A program made the position numbers and the translations under genes. The notes under the pieces were generated by a model that was given only the letters and a program-made list of their open reading frames with translations, had not been told where the DNA came from and made no database searches. 64,000 bases of DNA from Panicum virgatum (Eukaryota; Streptophyta; Magnoliopsida; Poales; Poaceae): NCBI RefSeq assembly GCF_016808335.1, contig NC_053146.1, positions 24,050,637 to 24,114,636 on the forward strand. The letters run 5' to 3'. Below are positions 21,901 through 34,633 of this stretch, piece after piece (positions within the stretch are counted from its first letter, which is position 1; each line of letters starts with the position of its first letter).

Positions 21901-22221
21901 GGTTGAGTTTTGGCTTTGGGTTGGGCTGGGTTTGCTTTCTATTTCTCTCTTCCTATTTCTTTTTACTCTCTCTCTTATCAAATCTAATTCAAACAAAGGT
22001 TGAATTCAAACACCAATTTGAATTCAAACCACACTCAATCAATTAAAAGCTATGCACCAGCATGAATGCAACACAAAAAATTTAAACCTATGGTAAAATT
22101 TTAATTACTTAAGCAACAAAAATGAATTAAATGCCATACTAAACACAATAAACCTTAGAAAATTTAAATAAAGCCAATTAAATTTATTATTAAATGCTGA
22201 AATTTAAATTAGGGTGTTACA
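18916..22221 (-). repeat. 3' LTR of K1
   Basis: 3306 bp, TGTAACACCC...GGGTGTTACA. It lacks about 214 bp present in its partner, between ctgcg and gcgccgg at about 21390. Reading frames in its GC-rich half (20900-22000) lie on all frames and have no recognisable domain. Confidence 0.95.
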
Positions 22222-22238
22222 TACCCTACCCCCTTAAA
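22222..22238 (-). other. Polypurine tract of K1
   Basis: The minus strand reads ctttaagggggtagggta immediately before the 3' LTR. This is the expected primer for plus-strand DNA synthesis. Confidence 0.85.
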
Positions 22239-22257
22239 GAAATCTCGTCCTCGAGAT

Positions 22258-25200
22258 TTAGCTGGGCTGGCTAGCAAAGAGATCTGGATATGTCTTCATC
22301 AGCTCATCTTCTCGCTCCCATGTAGCCTCAGCTTCACTGTGATGACTCCACTGAACTCTGCACATCTTGATGCGCTTGTTCCGAGTAACCCTCTCTGATG
22401 TCTCCAGAATTTTCACCGGATGCTCAGTATAAGTCAAATCTTCCTGGACATCGACTCCATCCAGGGGTGCCTGCTCCGCGGGTACTCGCAGACACCTCTT
22501 CAGCTGAGATATATGGAAGACATCATGAACTCCCGAGAGGCTGAGAGGTAACTCCAGGCGATAAGCAACTTCGCCTTTCCGCTCTAGCACCTTGAATGGC
22601 CCCACATAGCGAGGTGCTAACTTCCCTTTGACATTAAACCTGCGGATTCCTCTCATCGGAGACACCTTCAGGTATACATAATCACCAACACTGAAAGTCA
22701 AGTCTCTCCGTTTGCCATCTGCATAGCTCTTCTGTCTGCTCTGTGCAATCCTCAGATTTTCTTGCACAGCCTGAACCATCTGCTCTGCATCATCTATGAT
22801 CTCAGGGCCAAAGAGCTGCTTTTCACCAATCTGATCCCAATAGAGAGGAGTCCTGCACTTTCTGCCATACAATGCTTCAAAGGGGGACTTCTTCAGACTA
22901 GCCTGATAGCTGTTGTTATAAGAGAACTCAGCATATGACAGACACTTATCCCAACTAGTACCGTACTGAATGGCACAAGCTCTCAGCATATCTTCCAACA
23001 CTTGGTTGGTTCTCTCTGTCTGCCCATCTGTCTGAGGGTGATAAGCCGTACTGAAGCGCAGCTTCGTATCCAACGAATCATGGAGCTGCTCCCAGAACCG
23101 AGAAGTGAACTGAGACCCTCTGTCAGATATGATCTTCTTGGGCACACCATGCAAGCAGACAATCCGAGAGATGTACAACTCTGCAAGTCTAGCACCGGAG
23201 TAAGTAGTGTTCACTGGAATGAAGTGAGCAACCTTCGTCAATCGATCCACTACTACCCAAATGGAGTTGTACCCTTTCTGAGTACGAGGCAATCCAACAA
23301 TGAAGTCCATAGTGATCTCCTCCCATTTCCACTCTGGAATCTTCAAAGGCTGCAATAGACCTGCTGGCCTCTGATGCTCAGCCTTGACACGCTGACAGGT
23401 GTCACAAATAGCCACGTACTCTGCCACTGAACGCTTCATCCCATACCACCAGAAACGTTCCTTCAGATCATAGTACATCTTCGTGCTGCCCGGATGAATA
23501 GAATAAGCTATATCATGGGCCTCACTCAGAATCAACTTCCGGAGATCATGCACATCAGGCACGCAGATCCGGTTCTTGTACCACAAGGTACCCTGATCAT
23601 CCTCTCTGAAATGAGGAGCCTTGCCCTTCTTCAGCAACTCACGAATCTCCTGCAGCTTCTCATCATCTTTCTGATGCTGCCTGATCTCGGACTCTAGAGT
23701 CAGTACTGCCTCAAATGCTGCACTAGAGGTATGATGCAAAAAGCCCAGACTCAACTGCTCGAACTCCTCGCATAACTCTGGAGGCATCTGGAAAGCCACG
23801 GCCATGTTGACATAGCTTCTCCTGCTCAAAGCATCTGCTACAACATTGGCCTTGCCCGGATGATAGTGAATCTCCAGGTCATAGTCCTTGACCAACTCTA
23901 GCCATCTTCTCTGCCGCATGTTCAGCTCATTCTGCGTGAAAATGTACTTGAGGCTCTTGTAATCAGTGTAGATATCACACCGCTGCCCATACAAGTAATG
24001 CCTCCAAATCTTCAGAGCATGCACAACTGCGGCTAACTCAAGATCATGAGTAGGATAGTTCAGCTCATGCCGACGTAACTGCCGTGACGCATAAGCTATC
24101 ACTCTGCCCTCCTGCATCAGAACACACCCAAGACCATCCTTCGAAGCATCACAATACACCGTGAACCTCTTCGTCTGGTCTGGCAGAGTCAGGACTGGCG
24201 CCGTAGTCAACCTCTTCTTCAGCTCATCAAAGGCCCTCTGACGCTCATCAGTCCATACGAAAGCCACATTTTTCTCCAGCAAAGAAGTCAAAGGCTTCGC
24301 GATCTTGGAGAAATTCTCAATGAACCTCCGATAATATCCAGCTAAGCCCAAGAATGATCTGACTTCCTTTACTGTCTGCGGTGTCTCCCACTCGAGTACA
24401 TCCTTCACCTTGCTCGGATCAACAGCAATGCCTCCCTGAGAGATAACATGACCGAGGAATGGAACCTCGTCAATCCAGAACTCGCACTTGCTGAACTTGG
24501 CATACAGCTGATGCTCTCTCAATCTCTGCAATACGAGTCTCAGATGCTCCTCATGCTCTTCTTCTGTCTTGGAGAAGATCAGGATATCATCAATAAAGAT
24601 CACCACGAAGACATCCAGATAATCCATGAAGACCATGTTCATCAGATGCATGAAGAAAGCCGGGGCATTAGTCAAGCCGAAGGACATGACCGTATACTCA
24701 TATAACCCGTACTTGCAGGTGAATGCCGTCTTCGGAATATCCCCAGGACAGATCCTCAGCTGAAAATATCCCGAACGAAGATCAATCTTCGAGAATATAC
24801 GAGCACCTCGAAGCAGATCGAAGAGATCCTCAATACGGGGCAGTGGATGCTTGTTCTTGATAGTAACTGCATTCAGCTCCCGATAATCCACACACATCCT
24901 CTTCGAGCCATCCTTCTTATCTACCAGCAACAACGGAAAAGCCCAAGGAGAGAAGCTGCGACGAATATAGCCCTTGGCTAGCAACTCATCAATAGTCTTC
25001 TTGACTTCTTCATGCTCTATAGGTGCCATACGGTAGGGCCGCTTTGCAATAGGAGCTGTGCCAGGCAAGAGATCAATACAAAACTCAATGGCGCGTTCAG
25101 GCGGCATACCTGGCAGATCATCCGGAAAGACATCCGGGAATTCAGACACCACGCGAATACCGTCCGTGGGTCTAGCCTCCATCTGATGAAGAAATCCAGA

Positions 25201-26830
25201 AGGCTCTACTACACTGATAACAACCTCTTGGCCACTGGAAGATGATAACAAGACTGTCCTCTGAGCACAATCTATCCGGACTCCCCACTTGGCCAGAGTC
25301 TCCATTCCCAGAATGACATCAATGCCCTTGGTGTCTAGCACCATCAGATCAGTACAGAACTCTACTCCCCTCAAAGAAACACTGACTCTCGGGCAGTAAG
25401 TGTGAGACCTCAACTGTCCTCCCGGTGAAGATACTAACAGGCACCTCTTTAATGTGCTAGTATGAATACCATGATGCTCGACAAAAGACTGAGTAATGAA
25501 TGAATGCGTAGCACCAGTATCAAAAAGCACTGTAGCTGGATATGAATTAACCATGAACGTACCAATAACCACGTTGAGAGCCTCGGCCGCTGACTCGGCC
25601 GTCACGTGGTTCACTCTGCCCTGAAGTGGCGCCCTGGTCTGAGCTGGGCGCCCCTGCTGTCCCGCCTGCGCCTTCCGGGGGCAAGCGTTGGCGTAGTGCC
25701 CCGGCTGGCCGCAGTGAAAGCAGGTGCGAGGAGGTCCCTGAGCCTGCTGTCCGGTAGGAGCTGCCGGACGTGGAGCCTGCGGTGCCGGTGGAGCTGGTAG
25801 AGCAGTACGAGCCGGAGGTGCCGGTAACCTCGGACCCTGACCTGCCTGCTGCTGCTGTCGAGGCGGGTACTGCTGCGGTGGCCTCTGCTGGTACTGCTGA
25901 GGAGGCCGGTACTGAGGCTGGTACTGCTGGGGCTGCTGGAGTCGAGGGCGAGTGTTGCTGCCGGAAGCAATGGGGACAATCTTCCTCTTCTTGTCCTCCA
26001 TCTCCAGGTGCTTGCGCTCAGTGTTGAGCGCGCTGTCAACCAGATGGTTGAAGTCGTCGAAGCGGAGGTTGAGCAGCGCGTACTGGAGGTAGTCCTCAAG
26101 ACCCTCCATGAAGTGCTCCTGCTTCTTGCGGTCATCCGCAACATCGGCAGGGCGTAGCGAGCAAGCTGCAGAAAGCGATCACGATACTCCGTGACCGACA
26201 TAGTCCCCTGAATTCACAAAGACAGATAGATATCGGAAGATTAACTCAAGATTTCATAAGGATGGAATAAGGGCATTAGCTCAAAAGAAACTGCTGAATG
26301 ATTATATTTAAGGTTACCTGCTTCAGTGCAAGGAACTCCTTCTGCTTCATCTTCATAACGCCCGCGGGGACGTTGTGGCTGCGGAAACGCTCCCTGAACT
26401 GGAGCCAAGTAAGAGACTCGCGGTCGTGAACTGGGTGGGACTCCCACCAGTCCAAAGCTGCCCCTCGCAGCTGTCCTGCTGCGTACAAGACGCGCTCACG
26501 ATCATCGCACTGGGCGATGTCCAACTGACGCTCCACTGCACGGAGCCAGTCGTCAGCCTGAAGAGGGTCGGACGTGTGAGAGAACGTCGGCGGGTGACCC
26601 CTCAGGAACTCAGCTCGCCTGTCGCGAGGCTGCGGCGGTGGAGGAGGCGGAGGCTGAGTGTGAGCCTGCTGAAGAGCCTGAACAGTGTTGTTCAGGGTAG
26701 CCATCATCTGCATCTGGAGCTGGAAGTACTGCTCCGGAGTCAAAGGCGGAGGCATCGGGATCCCGGTACCCTGGTTGTTCTGACCCTGCTGCTGGCCAGA
26801 ACCGGAACCGGTGCTCCTAGTGTTCACCAT
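22258..26830 (-). CDS. K1 gag-pol polyprotein (gag intron, one frameshift)
   Basis: Gag starts at 26830 ([10 protein letters not shown]) and is open to 26318. A 110-bp intron-like gap follows, then the frame resumes at 26207 ([19 protein letters not shown]). One C is missing near 26150; downstream a 1283-codon frame runs from 26109 to 22258. Counting from its first Met: zinc knuckle C130-C143; protease DTGA 197-200; reverse transcriptase about 340-520 with FIDD at 505-508; RNase H about 648-765 ([23 protein letters not shown]); integrase zinc residues H865, H872, C902, C905 and catalytic D935, D996, E1032; chromodomain about 1226-1280. The set is complete and in the Ty3/gypsy order. Chromodomains direct integration to heterochromatin. 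Without the frameshift this copy would look coding-competent. Confidence 0.93.
26208..26317 (-). other. Putative spliceosomal intron in K1 gag
   Basis: On the minus strand, CAG precedes GTAACC and the far end reads gaattCAG before GGGACTATG. The 110 bp are AT-rich, with stops in frame. Joining the flanks gives a continuous gag (LALKQ then GTMSVTEYR). Full-length genomic RNA would have to escape splicing to be packaged. Confidence 0.8.
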
Positions 26831-27400
26831 CTGATTTGAACAAAAGATTTCACGAGTAAGGACATTGCAGGAATAAACTCAGATGGATATGATAACTCTT
26901 TGCGGAAAAAGACTCAGCCATGATAAAGTAGACAGGATAGAGTGGACTGTTTTACCCCCAACGATCTAACTCATTTTATTAATTAGTTAACTTTATCATC
27001 TGAGTGATTTTCTTTAAACAAATATAAACTACTAAGCTATGCAATCAGTCAAAAATCCAAATCAAACAGGTAGCATAATAACAAGCAGACAATTTCACGA
27101 TTTAGCCGAGTTTAACATATGACTCGACTAACACAACGCGTCGCAGAACGTGCTATCGTATTTTTATAAAAGGGTCACCTAGCTAATACTCATGGTAGTC
27201 AGATGACTGATTCAGGCCAAATCTACGAAAACTACTCTTCAGAGAGAGAAATCAAGGCAAGAAGGGTAAAAAGTCAAAGAAGTCAAGGGGTATAATAGTA
27301 AAATAATTTCAGCAGGCAAGGATTGGTGAGAAGAAGTCCTAAAACTCGACCAGTTCTATCTAGGCTTCGTCCTACAGTCGATACGGCTCTGATACCACTC
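26831..27400 (-). other. K1 leader with primer binding site
   Basis: The minus strand has TGGTATCAGAGCC (27386-27397 area) three bases after the LTR, complementary to the 3' end of initiator Met tRNA. The remaining leader to the gag ATG is untranslated and nearly identical to 102-671 of K3. Confidence 0.9.
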
Positions 27401-30400
27401 TGTAACACCCGGTTTATAAAAGAACATAAACCGAGCAATCATATACGTGCCAGGATCAAGTCACACGTATATACAACAGAATGAACAGTATATCATAGCA
27501 CATATCACGTAAAAAGATATAATAAATCGAAATACGAATGTTATTTATTACAATAATGACAAAATGTCTGATACAGCGGAAGCGAAATACAAAAAAAACG
27601 ATAAAAACTCTCCGAAGCTGAAGCAGGGCGCCACAGGGACGTCGACTGGGAGACGAACACCTAGAAGTCCTCGTAGTCCTGGTAGCGCTGGACGAACTCC
27701 CTCGTGTCGGCAGGAACTGAGCAGCAGTAGCGTAGCCAAGGGGAAAAAGTAGAGAAGAGGCAAGGGTGAGTACACAACTTGTACTCAACAAGTATAACAC
27801 AAACTATGAGGCTCTAAGGTTGGCTGACTCAACTGCATTAGCTTTTAAGTCTTGGCAAAATTTTATTAAAGCTATTTACTACGAGTTGATGAATTACCAT
27901 TAACCCGGTTACATAGTAATTAATCAGGATTAATTAAGAAACTACTGGGAACCAAACCGAAACCAAGCCACCAAGGTAAACCCCGAGAAGCACCTCCCTC
28001 GTCGGAAGGAGATAACTTCACTAATCAAAAGGAGGATCTGGGCCGCTCATAACCGTGAGCACAGCTAGTATACCAGTTTTACACTCTGCAGAGGTTGCAC
28101 ATCTTTACCCACAAGCCGTGAGCTACGCCAGTTGTTCATCACACTTCCTTAGGTGAGATGGCTAGCGACTCACTACGAGGCCTTTACAAAGAATCTCGTT
28201 GGTAAGGCGTAACCGCGAGAGTTAGGTCGGCGACGATGGGGCCCACCTCCGGGGGTACAAGCACAGGAGCGCAATCCAAGCACAGACCAAGCCGGAGGAG
28301 CAGGGACCATTGAAGCTTACTACTCTTGCCCCGCAGGTAAGTTACTCCAAACCAAAAAGATCTAATTATTACGCCAAGTCTATCCCATTCTAGCCTTGTG
28401 GTAGCGCTGTTGTCCCAGGTTGTCGCTCTATGAACCGGTCCTTATGGAGAGTGGCCAACCAAGCACTAAGCACCGTGCTGGCCCCCTAAACCATGTTTCT
28501 ACAAAAACATCTTTTAACGAGACGTGAGCCACTCATCTACACAGAGGGTCACTCTCAGAATTAAGTTCAAGTAAACCATTAATCAATTTAATTTAAAAGG
28601 ACCAGAGTGTGTTATAGCGCAGCAACCTAGCACAACTAACCAAAATGCAACCCAAAGGTATATATAAAGGATATAAAGTGGCTAGGAAGTCCTTATAGGC
28701 ATACAATATTAAAAATGCAGTATGAAAGTGTATTTAAAGTGATAGGTTGTTCATGTTATACTTGCCTTCCTCGTACTGCTCTGGCTGCTGCTCAAACTGA
28801 TCCGAAGACGGCTGCTCTGGGTACTGGTACTGGGGCTCCTCAGACGGATCAACGTCTACTCACGAACACATGGTCAAAACAATGCACGATAATAAGCATA
28901 CAAGCAAACACTAACAAAAAGCTAAGAAACAGTACATCAATACATAAAAACAGCGCACTAAACTACTCTAATACTGTTCTATGCGCTACAACGATCGCGT
29001 GGATGTAAAGAACGCTAAAAACGGAGCTAAAACGCATTTTCTAGGCTAAAAACAAGTTCCAGGGGCTTATTTGTAAGAAAACTGAAGTTCCAGGGTGTTT
29101 TCTGCTAAAACCGAGGGCTAAAATGTAATTAAAGGATAAATCTAGGGTCTAACACGTAAAAGAAAGAGTGCTGGACGGCGGGTTTGATATTTAACAAGCT
29201 CAGGGGGGTCTGCGCAAAAAAAAAAATTTGGGCCAAACTGTAATTATTTTTCAAGGTAGGTGGACTGCGGGTTGATTCTAGGAAAACTAGGGGGTTCTTT
29301 AACAAAAATGCCAGGCGAACCGGTACGCACCGATCTGGACCGTCAGATCCAGATCTGATGGCTAGGATCAAAGGGGCGCCGTTCTAATCTCGAGCGCCCG
29401 TTCCTGATCGGACGGCGCAGGGCAGTTGGTGCGTGGGGCGGCGGCGGGACGCACCGGCGGCGTGCTCCCGCGGCGGGGGATCGCCGGCGTGTGACGTTTC
29501 TGGGGTTCCCGGGCTCAGATCGGCCTGGGATTTGGTCGTGGAGGTTGCCCGTGGCATGCGTAAGGCACTGGAGTGGAAGGCAAGGTGCGGCAGTGTTCGC
29601 AGAGGGGTGCTCGGCGGTGGGGGCGGCTCGGTGTGGCGGTGCTTCGCCGGCGAGCAGCGCACCGGCACCTAGGGGGCGTCCTAGGCCAAAACATCTAGCG
29701 CAAAAGGAAAAGGGCCGGGCTTGGAGTTCTCACCGAAGCTTGAAACGGCAAGGGCGCGACGTAGGACGAGTCGGCGGCGAGATCAGGCGGAGACGCTGGA
29801 CGGAGGTCGCGGTCCGGGCGGTGCTGGGCTACTCCGGGCTCCTGGGCCGCACGGATCGACGAGTGATGGTGCTGCGAAGTCGAGCGAGGGGTTAGGAAGG
29901 GCCGAGGACCACTGGTGACGAGAAATTGCACCGGCGGAACAGCTTACCGGCGGTGGTGGTCGAGCCGAAATCCGGCGCAGGTGCGGCTCGAACCGGGGCA
30001 AGCGAGCTCAGGCTTGGTCTTGGGCGCGAGGCAGGGCTCCAGTGGTGGTTGGCCGAGGCCGGGGGGCCGTGGCGTGGCTGGTTCGCGGCGGCGCCGGGGT
30101 TTAACGCGGCGCAGCGGTTGGTGGCGGCGTGCTAGGGTTAGGGATGGCGGCGCTGGGGGAAAGAAGAGAGGCCCGGGTCCCTTTTGTAGGGCGGCGGCTG
30201 CCTTGGCGTGCGGGTCTGGTGTGGGAAGGCCGGCGAATTCCGCGGCGAGGATCACGGCAGCGTGGCGGGTTCGTTGCGCCGTGGAGGGGAAGAAGCTTCC
30301 AAGCGGGGCCCACGGGTCAGCGGGCGAAGCGCGCTCAGCGCGGCTGAGCGGGGAGGGCGCGCTGGGCTGAGGGGCTGGCTTGCGGGCCCGGCTGGCAGGC

Positions 30401-30920
30401 CGACGGGGCGGGCGAGCTGGGCTCGAGCGCGTGGCGCGATGCGGGCCGAAGCGGAGGGGAGCGCTGCGCGGGAGCAGGCCGGTGTGGGCGGGTCGAGTGC
30501 GGGAGTGGCGAAGCGGGCCGGGCGCAAGTCGCTGGCTTTGCGGGAGCGCGTGCTGGGCCGCGCGTGGGGTGAGGCTGGGCTGAGAGGGGAGCTGGGCCGG
30601 GTTGAGTTTTGGCTTTGGGTTGGGCTGGGTTTGCTTTCTATTTCTCTCTTCCTATTTCTTTTTACTCTCTCTCTTATCAAATCTAATTCAAACAAAGGTT
30701 GAATTCAAACACCAATTTGAATTCAAACCACACTCAATCAATTAAAAGCTATGCACCAGCATGAATGCAACACAAAAAATTTAAACCTATGGTAAAATTT
30801 TAATTACTTAAGCAACAAAAATGAATTAAATGCCATACTAAACACAATAAACCTTAGAAAATTTAAATAAAGCCAATTAAATTTATTATTAAATGCTGAA
30901 ATTTAAATTAGGGTGTTACA
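27401..30920 (-). repeat. 5' LTR of K1
   Basis: 3520 bp, TGTAACACCC...GGGTGTTACA. It keeps the segment (about 29876-30090) lost from the 3' LTR. It lies directly beside the K2 LTR (30926-33579) in opposite orientation, forming a large inverted repeat. Confidence 0.95.
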
Positions 30921-30925
30921 CTTCC

Positions 30926-33579
30926 CCAGTGCGCACCGCCGCTCGCCTGCGCCCGCTCCCTGTGTCGCTGGCCGACTTGGCCCACCGGTCAGGCCCTTCG
31001 TCCCCGCCGTGACGCCCGCTCGCTTGCGCTGCTCCACTTCGCCCGCGCCGCTTCTCCGCTGCCCAGTGGACCGCTCCAACCTTGCAGACCCACCGGCCAG
31101 CCTCCACGCACCCCGTCCCGCCATCTAGAAGTTTCAACACCGGAGCCGAGATCACGCAGAACAGTTGCTCGAGATCCACTTTCACCGCGATGCGCCCACG
31201 ATCGTCGCCGACCTTCCTTCAGGGAGCACGCAAGCCCAAACCCCGTCCGCCCCCTTTAATTGACGCCCGCGGCCTCCTGCGTCCCGTCTCGCAACGCCAC
31301 CGCCGCCACCACATCCCTGCGTCATGCTCCCTTTGCTCCGCCAGGGCAGAGTTCCCCGCTCCGCCGCGGCCGTGCTACCCCGCCGCCTTCTAGACCTTCT
31401 AGAACCACGCAACTGCTCCACCTTGACTTCAAGAAGCTCCCTAGGTCCGCTTTTCCCACTCTCGGTCCTCGCCGCGCCGGATTTCGCCGCGGACCCGCCG
31501 CCACAGTTGATCAGTTCTTCGAGCAATTGCTCGCCGCCGACCATCTTAGAGCCCTTCTGACCCTCTGCACGCGTTCGTAGGAACACCATGAGCCCACCCG
31601 TGGGATCCAGACGCTAGGAGGACCGCTGCACCGACCTCCTCCGCGAAACCGATCCTGCGCTGTCGCCAGTCATCGCCGCCGCCCTTTCTGCACTGCAGCT
31701 CCAGCCGAACCAAAACCCCGGTGAGCATCTACCCCACCCCCGCTATCTTATGCGCCCGTTACCTAGACACGCAAGCCACTCCAGTGGCTGGACACTAGTC
31801 ACCGGTGTTCTCACCCCCGCGCCGCCATGCCTCGCCGTGGCGAGCACCCTGCCGTGCCGCTCCGCCCCGCACAGCCACGGCCGGACCCCGCCTGGGTTTG
31901 CCCTTGGCTCTGCGCACGGCCGCAGACTCTCCAGCACTCGGACCCGAGCCCCGCACAGCGCGCACGCACGCGCGACGGCGGGCGCCGCCGCAGAGGCCCG
32001 CCCCACCGCCGCGCACGCCGTCCCGAGCTCCAATCCCCCGTCCTGAGCTCGCAGGTGGACCACGCATGTCGTTCTTGAGCTCCTAGGCCAAATCCCGAGC
32101 TAAACCATGCACGGGAGCGCCATTTTGGCCTGCTCCGGCGAACTCGCCGCCGCGGAGCCGCGCTCCGGCGACCTGCGCCGCCGCCCCACACGCCAAGCCT
32201 GCCCTGGCCACCCGATCAGCAGTCGACGGTCTAGATTAGATCTAGAACCAAGCCGCCTCGAGCCATTAGATCAAGATCTGACGATCCACATGCGAAGATA
32301 CCGGTTCGCTGGTCTTTTTGCTAAAGAGCCCTCGGGCTTTCGCTGAATCAACCCGCGGTCCTGATCTATTCAAAAATAATTACAGTTTGGCCCAAAATTT
32401 TGCACAGACCCCCCTGATCTTTTTACATATATAACCCACCGTCCACAGCTGGCTTTTTCACGAGTTAGACCCCAGAGTTTTAGTTTAATTATATTTAGGC
32501 CCTCGGTTTTTGCAGAAAACCCCCTAGAACTTAGTTTTTATCGCAGATAAGCCCCTAGATCTTGTTTTAGCTCTAGTTTATGCGTTTTAGCTCCGTTTTA
32601 GGCGTTCTTTATATCCACACGATCGTTGTAACGCATAGAATAGTTCTAGACTAGTTTTGTTTGCTGTTTTCATGTATTGTTGTATTGTTTCTTAGTTTTT
32701 ATTAGTGTTTGCTTGTATGCTTATTGTTGTGCATTGTTTTTTGCCATGTGTTCGTGAGTAGACGTTGAGCTACCGGAGGAGCCCCAGTACCAGTACTAGA
32801 AGCCATCTTCAGAGCAGTTTGAGCAGCAGAAGAACTTTTGAGAGAGGCAAGTGTAACATGAACAACCTATCACTTTTAAATACACTTTCATACTGCATTT
32901 TAATACTGTATTCCTATAAGGACTTTCCTAGCCACTTTATATCCTTTGGGTTGCATTTTGGTTAGTTGTGCTAGGTGCCGCGCTATAACACATAATGGTC
33001 CTTTTTAATTAATTTGATTAATGGTATATGCAACTTAATTCTGAGAGTGGCCCTCTGTGTGGCTTGAGTGGCTCACTTCTCATTAAAAATTGGTTTTGTT
33101 AGAAACATGGTTTAGGGGGCCGGCACGGTGCTTACTGCCCGGTTGGCCACTCTCCATAAGGACCGGTTCATAGAGCGACAACCTGGGACAACAGCGTTAC
33201 CACAAGACTGGAATGGGATGGTCTTGGCTTACTAATTAGTCCATTTTGGTTCGGGAGTAACTTACCGATGGGGAAAGAGGGGAGTCGAGCCTCAATGGTG
33301 CCCAAGGCTACGAGGGCTTCTAGGCGTTCGTCTCCCAGTCGACGTCCCTGTGGCGCCCTGCTCAGCTTCGGAGAGTTTTTATCGTATTTGTACTTCGCTT
33401 CCGCTGTATCAGACATTTTTGTCATTAATGTAATAAATAACATTCGTATTCGCTTATTTATATCTTTTTATGTGATATGTGCTATGATATACTGTTCATT
33501 CTATTGTATATACGTGTGACTTGATCCTGGCACGTATATGATTGCTCGGTTTATGTTCTTTTATAAACCGGGTGTTACA
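30926..33579 (+). repeat. 3' LTR of K2, second part
   Basis: Continues the LTR interrupted at 18915 and ends ...AAACCGGGTGTTACA at 33579, directly before the TSD atgcg. Short GC-rich ORFs at 30913-32350 appear on several frames and are not called as genes. Confidence 0.92.
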
Positions 33580-33584
33580 ATGCG

Positions 33585-34633
33585 GTAGCTGTGCGGGCAA
33601 GACAATCCGCAAAGAAACCACATCTTTTGCAGGATGCAAGTACACGGTGGATGACCGTAACCACCAGGAATACCTATGCTGAAGACGGAGTGTTGGAGGA
33701 GGCCGAAGAATCCAACACCATTGCTACCCAGGAAGACCCCGTGGAACTACCTAGAACTTCACGGGACTGTCACGAAACAACCGCCTTACCGTTTCTAGAG
33801 CGGAGAAGGAGGCCGGTGGCCGACGAGCAATTCGGCAAGTTCGTCGAGGTAACTAAGAAGTTTTATGGCAACATACCACTTCTTGATACTATGCAGGTTC
33901 CCACGTACGCCAAGTATCTCAAGGATATCCTTGGCAATAAGAGGGTCCTGCCGACCACCGAGGTCGTGCAGCTTACGGATGAGTGTAGTACAGCTATACT
34001 CAATCCTCTCCTGGAGAAGAAGAAGAAACCAGGATGCCCCACCATCACATGTTCCATTGGAGCACAACACTTCAAGCATGATCTTTGCGATCTGCGAGCA
34101 AGCATCAGCGTCATGCCAAAGGTGATTTATGATAAACTTAACCATCATGTGCTTGCTCCTACTGCCATGTGTTTGCAGCTAGTAGACCAATCAGTTCGTC
34201 ATCTCGCGGGGATCGCCAAGGATATTCTGGTGAAAATACGGAATTTCTTTGTCCCCGTTGATTTTGTCATTCTCGACATGGAAGTCACACTGAGATCCCT
34301 CTCATATTGGGGAGTCCATTCTTGAGCATGACAACTGCACACATTGATGCGGCAATTGGAGTAATCCAACTCAACATCAATGGGCAGAAGGAGCAATTCG
34401 GTTTAAGACCGAAGGATGAACAATGCTCACAGATCAAAATTTTCAAACGGAAGGAATCCGTGAAAGAGCTAGAGAAGCCATATTCCCTCATCGAATTCGT
34501 GGAGAATCTTCGAACTCGAGAGGAGATTAAGGTGTATAACCAACGGAACGCGAAGCAGAATATCCAACGTAAGAATTTTCTGGAATTTGGAAAGAAAGGG
34601 ATCGAAGTAACTCAACCTACACGAAAGATGTAG
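33585..34633 (+). pseudogene. A2 gag end and protease
   Basis: The frame continues from 16985 after removal of K2 (AVRARQSAKKPHLLQDAS). It includes a basic/acidic linker, then the Athila-type protease region FVEVTKKFYGNIPLLDTMQ...YAKYLKDIL and GAQHFKHDLCDLRASISVMP. The usual Asp-Ser/Thr-Gly active site is replaced: CDLRASISVMP stands where CDLGASVSVMP is typical, a G-to-R change. A frameshift near 34300-34325 moves the rest (IDAAIGVIQLNINGQKEQF) to another frame. A stop follows at 34631-34633. No reverse transcriptase follows. Confidence 0.85.

Larger units (their letters stand above)
18916..30920 (-). mobile_element. K1: near-complete Tekay/Del-lineage chromodomain retrotransposon
   Basis: 12.0 kb, minus strand, with TSD cttcc (18911-18915 and 30921-30925). 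Right to left: 5' LTR 27401-30920, primer binding site, gag with an intron, pol (protease, reverse transcriptase, RNase H, integrase, chromodomain), polypurine tract, and 3' LTR 18916-22221. The LTRs differ by only a few tens of single bases as read by eye, plus one gap of about 214 bp, so the insertion is young. The only coding damage seen is a one-base deletion in gag. It is inserted in inverse orientation inside an LTR of its own family (K2). Confidence 0.95.
16986..33579 (+). mobile_element. K2: chimeric one-LTR insertion of the Tekay family
   Basis: The insertion is bounded by the TSD atgcg (16981-16985 and 33580-33584) and by TG...CA ends (TGTGACACCC / GGTGTTACA). The right part is a normal Tekay structure: gag zinc knuckle, protease, an internal deletion joining protease to the chromodomain end, polypurine tract, and a 3' LTR (18378-33579, itself split by K1). 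The left part (16986 to about 17630) is neither an LTR nor known gag. A usual 5' LTR and primer binding site are therefore missing, yet the joint with A2 is clean. This suggests integration of a chimeric cDNA. Confidence 0.8.

Noticed and set aside
21006..22003. Long GC-rich ORFs in the K1 left LTR, also at 29491-30702 and 31082-32350
   Set aside because: They overlap on several frames and both strands, lie inside LTRs and change with indels between copies. No domain is recognisable; high GC alone explains their openness.
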